A stretch of 46,159 nucleotides of DNA from an uncultured Neomegalonema sp. (GTDB taxonomy: Bacteria; Pseudomonadota; Alphaproteobacteria; Rhodobacterales; Rhodobacteraceae): positions 1-46,159 of the forward strand of contig CALDSD010000097.1 in NCBI GenBank assembly GCA_937911325.1, read 5' to 3'. Made by a program: the position numbers and the translations under genes. Below the pieces are notes generated by a model. That model saw nothing but the letters and a program-made list of their open reading frames with translations. It was not told the DNA's origin and ran no database searches. Positions 42,298-46,159 of the stretch are shown one piece after another. Positions within the stretch are counted from its first letter, which is position 1; each line of letters starts with the position of its first letter.

Positions 42298-43478
42298 GCA
42301 TCGCCTCCCAGAGCGCCGCCGACATTCGCACCCGTCCCAGAGCCCGAGGCGGACGCGGCCAGCAGCTTCGCCTTGAGCTCCGTCTCCATCTTCTGCAACT
42401 CGACCTCGGCTTCCGCGCGCCGGCGTTTGCCTTCGTCGGCGATCGCCAGGCTTTCCTCGATGGTAGAGATCAGTTGACCATGCGCGTGTTTCAGCGCCTC
42501 CATATCGACCACGCCGCGTTCGAGCTGCTCGCGGATCTCCTTGTTGGCTTCGCGCAAATTGTCGGCGTTCGCCTTCAGGAGCTCGTTGGTCAGGTCGTTT
42601 GCCGATTTGATGTCTTCGCCGGCTTCCTTGGAGTGCTGGATCGCAATGGCCTGGCTCAGCTGCACCTGCCAGAGCGGAACCGTGTTCACGATCGTCGAGT
42701 TGATTTTGCCGACCAGAGCTTTGTCATTTTCCTGCACCAGCCGGATCGAGGGCAAGGATTGCATCGTCACCTGGCGGGTCAGTTTGAGATCGTGGATCCT
42801 GCGCTCCAGATCGTCGCGCGCCTGTCGAAGGTCTCGCAGCTCCTGAGCCTTGAGAACGCCTTGATCGCCGTCCGCGGCCTCGGCTTCTTTTTCCTTTGCA
42901 GGGATCGTTTCGGTATCGAGTTCGGTCAGCTTCAGCTCGCCGGCGGCGATGAAGATCGCCAACTCGTCATAGAACTCGAGAGATTTTTCGTAGAGCTTGT
43001 CGAGCGATTTGATGTCTTTGAGCAAGACGGTCTCGTGGTTGAGCAGCTCGTCCGTGATCCGGTCGATCTGACGGCGCACCGTCGTGTAGCGCTCCTGAAG
43101 GTCTGCGGCGGGGCGGAACCAGGACATCAGCCAGTCAAACAGGCCGCCCTCGTCATCGGTCTGTCCAACCTCAAACCCCCGCAACGTCATCACCATCTGA
43201 CGCAGCGAGTCGCCCGCGGGTCCGACGTCCTTGTTCCGGACGCCCTCGAGCATCTGCTCGGAGATCGCGGTCAGCTCAGCCTGCGAGCCGGACCCAAATC
43301 GAATGATTGATTGCGTGCTCGTCATGTCGATCTCGGCGGCGCGCTTCTCGATCTCGGCGCGCTGCGCGGCGTCGGCTTGGTCGACGACGATGAGGTCGCC
43401 CTTCACCTCGGGCAGAAGGGCCGAGGTGACCGCTTCGGCCTCTTTCAACGTGGCCTCGGCCTGTTCGCGGGTTTGCAT
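42294..43478 (-). CDS. telA: TelA/KlaA-type toxic anion resistance protein
   Basis: 394 residues, almost entirely helical, with a long coiled-coil-like region. Family features: RFGSGSQAELTAISEQMLEGVRNKDVGPAGDSLRQMVM near residues 55-95, then LNHETVLLKDIKSLDKLYEKSLEFYDEL and a C-terminal DLTNELLKANADNLREAN. TelA proteins are linked to tellurite and other stress resistance in operons with XpaC and SPFH genes. Starts with MQTREQAEATLKEAEAV. Stop overlaps the DUF2927 start by 4 bases. Confidence 0.88.
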   Translation of the reverse strand: MQTREQAEATLKEAEAVTSALLPEVKGDLIVVDQADAAQRAEIEKRAAEIDMTSTQSIIRFGSGSQAELTAISEQMLEGVRNKDVGPAGDSLRQMVMTLRGFEVGQTDDEGGLFDWLMSWFRPAADLQERYTTVRRQIDRITDELLNHETVLLKDIKSLDKLYEKSLEFYDELAIFIAAGELKLTELDTETIPAKEKEAEAADGDQGVLKAQELRDLRQARDDLERRIHDLKLTRQVTMQSLPSIRLVQENDKALVGKINSTIVNTVPLWQVQLSQAIAIQHSKEAGEDIKSANDLTNELLKANADNLREANKEIREQLERGVVDMEALKHAHGQLISTIEESLAIADEGKRRRAEAEVELQKMETELKAKLLAASASGSGTGANVGGALGGDA

Positions 43479-43544
43479 GCTCTTCTCCCGTTAACTTGGC
43501 GGTATTCTCGCCTGAAATTCCTTCCACCTCGTGGACGGCTCTAT

Positions 43545-44228
43545 TCAAGATTTCAGCCGTTCCGCGAGAACTTCCATTTCCACTTCCAGATCGGTTTTGT
43601 CGTCCAAGCGCAAAATCTCAGCCTGGCGGCGGCATGTCGCCGCGACCTCCGCCACCAGATCGCGAAACTTTGTGTCCAGTTCTGGGTCATTCACCACGCC
43701 AAGCTTGGCGTACTTTTCGACGGCGGCCCGCGCGGACGGAAGGTAAACCTTGAGAAACTTTCGGCTCCGCCGCAGATCCGAGGGATCGTCGGCGAGCATG
43801 TCCAACACGTTGCGCGCCGCGCCGGTCATCTCGTTCAAGCCAAAGCGGAGCTCGGGATCCGAAAAATCGGGCGCGAGACCATCGATCGCCGTGAGTTCGG
43901 CCTCCGCCTCGGCGAGCTGCGACCTGATTTCATCCGCGCTCAGGCCGGGGATGCCCTTGATCTCGCGCTCCGTCTTCGGTGTTGCGGCAGGCCGTGTGAG
44001 CGACAGGGCCGCGCCGCCAGCAAGCGTCCCGAACAAGAGCGCCAACCACCACGGAGACCCGATCCGCATCGTGAGAAAGATAACGACCAACACAACGGCG
44101 CCGACCACAAGGCCCTTGACCCAGCCGTCTCCGCCGCCGCCCGGGGCCGGCTTGTAGCGCTCGCCTTGGCGAAATCGCGTGGCGTCGCGCCAGCGCTGCT
44201 TTGGTCCGTTTTCCCCAGAATCCGTCAT
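43545..44228 (-). CDS. XpaC-like membrane protein (5-bromo-4-chloroindolyl phosphate hydrolysis family)
   Basis: 227 residues. A glycine-rich N-terminus leads to two transmembrane helices (about residues 37-55 and 62-80), followed by a helical cytoplasmic domain with IKGIPGLSADEIRSQLAEAEAEL and a LNEMTGAARNVLDMLADDP-type stretch. This matches XpaC, which partners TelA in many genomes. The name reflects the original phenotypic assay, not a known mechanism. First gene of the five-gene minus operon. Confidence 0.82.
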   Translation of the reverse strand: MTDSGENGPKQRWRDATRFRQGERYKPAPGGGGDGWVKGLVVGAVVLVVIFLTMRIGSPWWLALLFGTLAGGAALSLTRPAATPKTEREIKGIPGLSADEIRSQLAEAEAELTAIDGLAPDFSDPELRFGLNEMTGAARNVLDMLADDPSDLRRSRKFLKVYLPSARAAVEKYAKLGVVNDPELDTKFRDLVAEVAATCRRQAEILRLDDKTDLEVEMEVLAERLKS

Positions 44229-44619
44229 TTCACCGCGCCTCCGCCCATCGCACCCTTGGCTCGCTTCAACTTATTAAGGGTTGCACGGCCGTGGCGCTAG
44301 CCGGTCTCGCTGTGTCGCGCGATAGATCTGTGGTGAAAGCCAACGCCGGTCGGCGCGTCCAACGCTCCGATGCGCGCCGCAATGGCGGAGCCCGTTGAAG
44401 CTGCGTTTCGGCGCCGTTTCGCCGCGATCATCCTTCGCCCATCCCGTCAGGCTTCATTTTGGGACAATTCTGCCGCGCTCAGCCCAACCAACTGGCGCAG
44501 CGGATTTTATTTTAGCCAAATTGCAGCACGTTTCGGCCAAACTAGCCGGGAAGGCTGTCACTATTCGGTGCACACAACCGCGAGTTCGGCGTCGCAGTTG
44601 TTTTGGGAGGGCGCGTGTC
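44229..44619. promoter_or_regulatory. Divergent intergenic region, XpaC operon and VIT/VWA gene
   Basis: About 390 bases without a credible gene. AT-rich, A/T-tract-containing DNA (about 44450-44535) includes repeated GCCAAA words (AGCCAAATTGCAG and CGGCCAAACTAGCC) that may be regulator sites. A strong GGGAGGGCG ribosome site lies just before the VIT/VWA start. No clear -10/-35 pair was identified. Confidence 0.4.
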
Positions 44620-46159
44620 ATGAGACGACCAAGCTTACAGACGAAACGACTGCGGTTCGGCGCGAGCTCGCCCAGATTGCTCTCGCTCGCGATCGCGGTG
44701 CTCGCATTGGCGCTGTCCGCGGTCGCGCCCGTTTCGGCGCAGGACCAGTCTGGCGTCCGCGACGACGGGCTGGTTCGGCTCGACCAGATCGATGGCGGCG
44801 GCCGGCTGCTCTATTTTACGGATGAGCCGGGTCTTTATGTGCCCGCGCCGCTTCTCGCGACGAAGATCGACGTATCGGTGTCAGGCCCGGTCGCGCGCAC
44901 AACCGTTCAGCAGGGCTTCACCAATCCCTCGGACGTCTTTGTCGAAGGCAAGTATGTCTTCCCATTGCCGGAAGGCGCGGCGGTCGACACCCTGTGGCTG
45001 CAGATCGGCGACCGCTGGATCAAGGGGGAGATCAAGGAGCGTCAAGAGGCCCGGGAAATCTATGAAGAGGCGAAAGCCGAGGGTCGAAAGGCCTCGTTGG
45101 TCGAGCAAGAGCGCCCGAACCTCTTCACGACCTCGGTCGCGAATATCGGCCCGAATGAAACGGTGCGCGTCCTGATCGCCTATCAGGAGACGCTCGCCCC
45201 GAGAGACGGCGTGTTCGGTCTGCGCATTCCGCTGGTCGTGGCTCCGCGCTACACCCCCGAGGCGCGCATCCAGTCGGTGAAGTTTGGCCCGAACGGATGG
45301 GAGATCGACGCGTCGGATCCCGTTCCGGACCGGGAGGCGATCACGCCGCCCGTCGCCGACCCTCGGTTGGAAGATCCGGCGACCCTGCGCAACCCCGTCG
45401 AGCTGAGCGTCGATATCGACGCCGGCTTCCCGTTGGGACCGATCGAGAGCCTGTATCACGAGGTCAACGTCGCGCCGCGCGGGGCGGCCGCGGCGCGCGT
45501 GGCGTTGTCCGGACCGGCGCCGGCCGATCGCGACTTTTATCTTTCCTGGCGGCCGCAACGTCTCACCACGCCGTATATGGCCCTGTTCGGCGAGACGACC
45601 GAGGATGAAGCGCATTATGTCGTGATGCTGACGCCGCCGGCGGCCGACGAAATAGGCGACACGCGCAAGCCGCGCGAGGTTATCTTCGTCCAGGACATCT
45701 CCGGCTCGATGTTCGGCGAAAGCATTGAACAAGCCCGGAAGGGTCTCGAGATGGCGGTAAAGCGTCTCTCGCCTGAGGATACGTTCAACATCATCGTGTT
45801 CAACGACCGTTTCGGTCTGTTCGCGGATGCGCCGATCCCGGCGACGGAAGCGAACGTCGCGCGCGCAGTCGCCTCGATCCAGGCGCTTCAGGCCGATGGT
45901 GGAACCGAAATGCTGCCGGCGCTCGAAGCGGCGCTGAAAGACGGCCGCCAAGAAGAGGATCGTGTCCGCCAGGTCATCTTTCTGACGGACGGCGCGGTGG
46001 GCAACGAACGTGAGATGCTGCGGCTGATCGAGCGGGAGCTTGGCCGCGGCTCCATGACGCTGACGCACTTCTTTGTCCGGCCGCAGAACATCTTGCTGGC
46101 GTGCACAGGTGAACAGCGCGAGCGCTATCTTTTTCCGGCGGTGCGGGGCGAGCGGATGG
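44620..46159 (+). CDS. VIT and VWA domain protein (marine proteobacterial sortase-target type), 3'-truncated by window end
   Basis: Over 510 residues seen, no stop in the window. Signal peptide (LLSLAIAVLALALSAVAPVSAQ, cut near residue 41). A VIT domain (about 70-190) contains EGKYVFPLPEGAAVDTLWLQ and GEIKERQEAREIYEEAKAEG. A VWA domain begins near residue 352 with IFVQDISGSMFGESIEQARKGL (MIDAS Asp359-x-Ser-x-Ser) and FLTDGAVGNERE. This is the layout of the 'marine proteobacterial sortase target protein', normally cell-surface anchored through a C-terminal sorting motif, which would lie past the window. The expected FTVGIGSAPN-type block after the VWA core is not visible at 46040-46159, where I read an unfamiliar stretch. 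ATG 44620 is preceded by GGGAGGG. Confidence 0.85.
   Translation, partial: MRRPSLQTKRLRFGASSPRLLSLAIAVLALALSAVAPVSAQDQSGVRDDGLVRLDQIDGGGRLLYFTDEPGLYVPAPLLATKIDVSVSGPVARTTVQQGFTNPSDVFVEGKYVFPLPEGAAVDTLWLQIGDRWIKGEIKERQEAREIYEEAKAEGRKASLVEQERPNLFTTSVANIGPNETVRVLIAYQETLAPRDGVFGLRIPLVVAPRYTPEARIQSVKFGPNGWEIDASDPVPDREAITPPVADPRLEDPATLRNPVELSVDIDAGFPLGPIESLYHEVNVAPRGAAAARVALSGPAPADRDFYLSWRPQRLTTPYMALFGETTEDEAHYVVMLTPPAADEIGDTRKPREVIFVQDISGSMFGESIEQARKGLEMAVKRLSPEDTFNIIVFNDRFGLFADAPIPATEANVARAVASIQALQADGGTEMLPALEAALKDGRQEEDRVRQVIFLTDGAVGNEREMLRLIERELGRGSMTLTHFFVRPQNILLACTGEQRERYLFPAVRGERM

Overview
The window looks like a high-GC alphaproteobacterial chromosome, most likely a marine Rhodobacterales-type organism. 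This is inferred from gene content: a BCCT osmolyte transporter, a DddQ-like DMSP lyase, a DUF2927 lipoprotein beside TelA and XpaC, an intracellular PhaZ, a VIT/VWA surface protein and a CysQ. No rRNA or housekeeping marker is present, so the genus cannot be named. The first 7.4 kb is visibly AT-richer and gene-poor compared with the rest. A tRNA-like 3' half lies near the change (about 7.33 kb), so the left part may be accessory DNA.

Layout. (1) 1-7.4 kb: a perfect 20-bp hairpin, a beta-propeller-like gene interrupted by an in-frame stop, an SbmA/BacA-type transporter, an NnrU/DUF454 pair behind an FNR-type box, and an ArsR regulator with an Old Yellow Enzyme gene that share a palindromic operator. 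(2) 7.5-15.6 kb, minus strand: six genes reading from a dimethylglycine/sarcosine dehydrogenase-like flavoprotein through a thioredoxin-fold isomerase, an FrhB-like iron-sulfur flavoprotein, an aldehyde dehydrogenase and a BCCT transporter to a carboxymuconolactone decarboxylase-like protein. (3) 15.7-30.8 kb, plus strand, divergent from (2): an RpiR regulator and then about 15 tightly packed, often ATGA-overlapping genes. They are a Rieske oxygenase, a sulfatase, a maleate isomerase/arylmalonate decarboxylase-like protein, a sulfotransferase, an MDR oxidoreductase, six mandelate racemase/muconate lactonizing enzyme (enolase superfamily) paralogs, a DddQ-like cupin, a small cupin, a 35-codon ORF and a class III aminotransferase. 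The run ends at a strong bidirectional terminator. (4) 30.9-33.5 kb: a Tat-exported IorAB-type molybdenum hydroxylase. (5) 33.7-39.1 kb: an ABC-transporter remnant, cysQ, a membrane protein, an SRAP protein, an SDR, small hypotheticals, a DUF937 protein and phaZ. (6) 39.1-44.2 kb, minus strand: a five-gene XpaC/TelA/DUF2927/SPFH/zinc-ribbon operon. It is divergent from a VIT/VWA protein that runs off the window end.

How the genes may work together. Regions 2 and 3 read as one divergently transcribed catabolic locus for methylated onium compounds (betaines and/or sulfonium compounds such as DMSP), probably also sulfated forms. Uptake would be by BCCT and de-sulfation by the sulfatase. Racemisation, epimerisation or elimination would be by the enolases, N-demethylation by the Rieske oxygenase and then the DMGDH-like enzyme, C-S cleavage by the DddQ-like cupin, and aldehyde oxidation by ALDH and perhaps IorAB. 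Family assignments are well supported. The substrate and the order of steps are inference. The unusual part is six tandem enolase-superfamily paralogs in under 8 kb, interleaved with two cupins.
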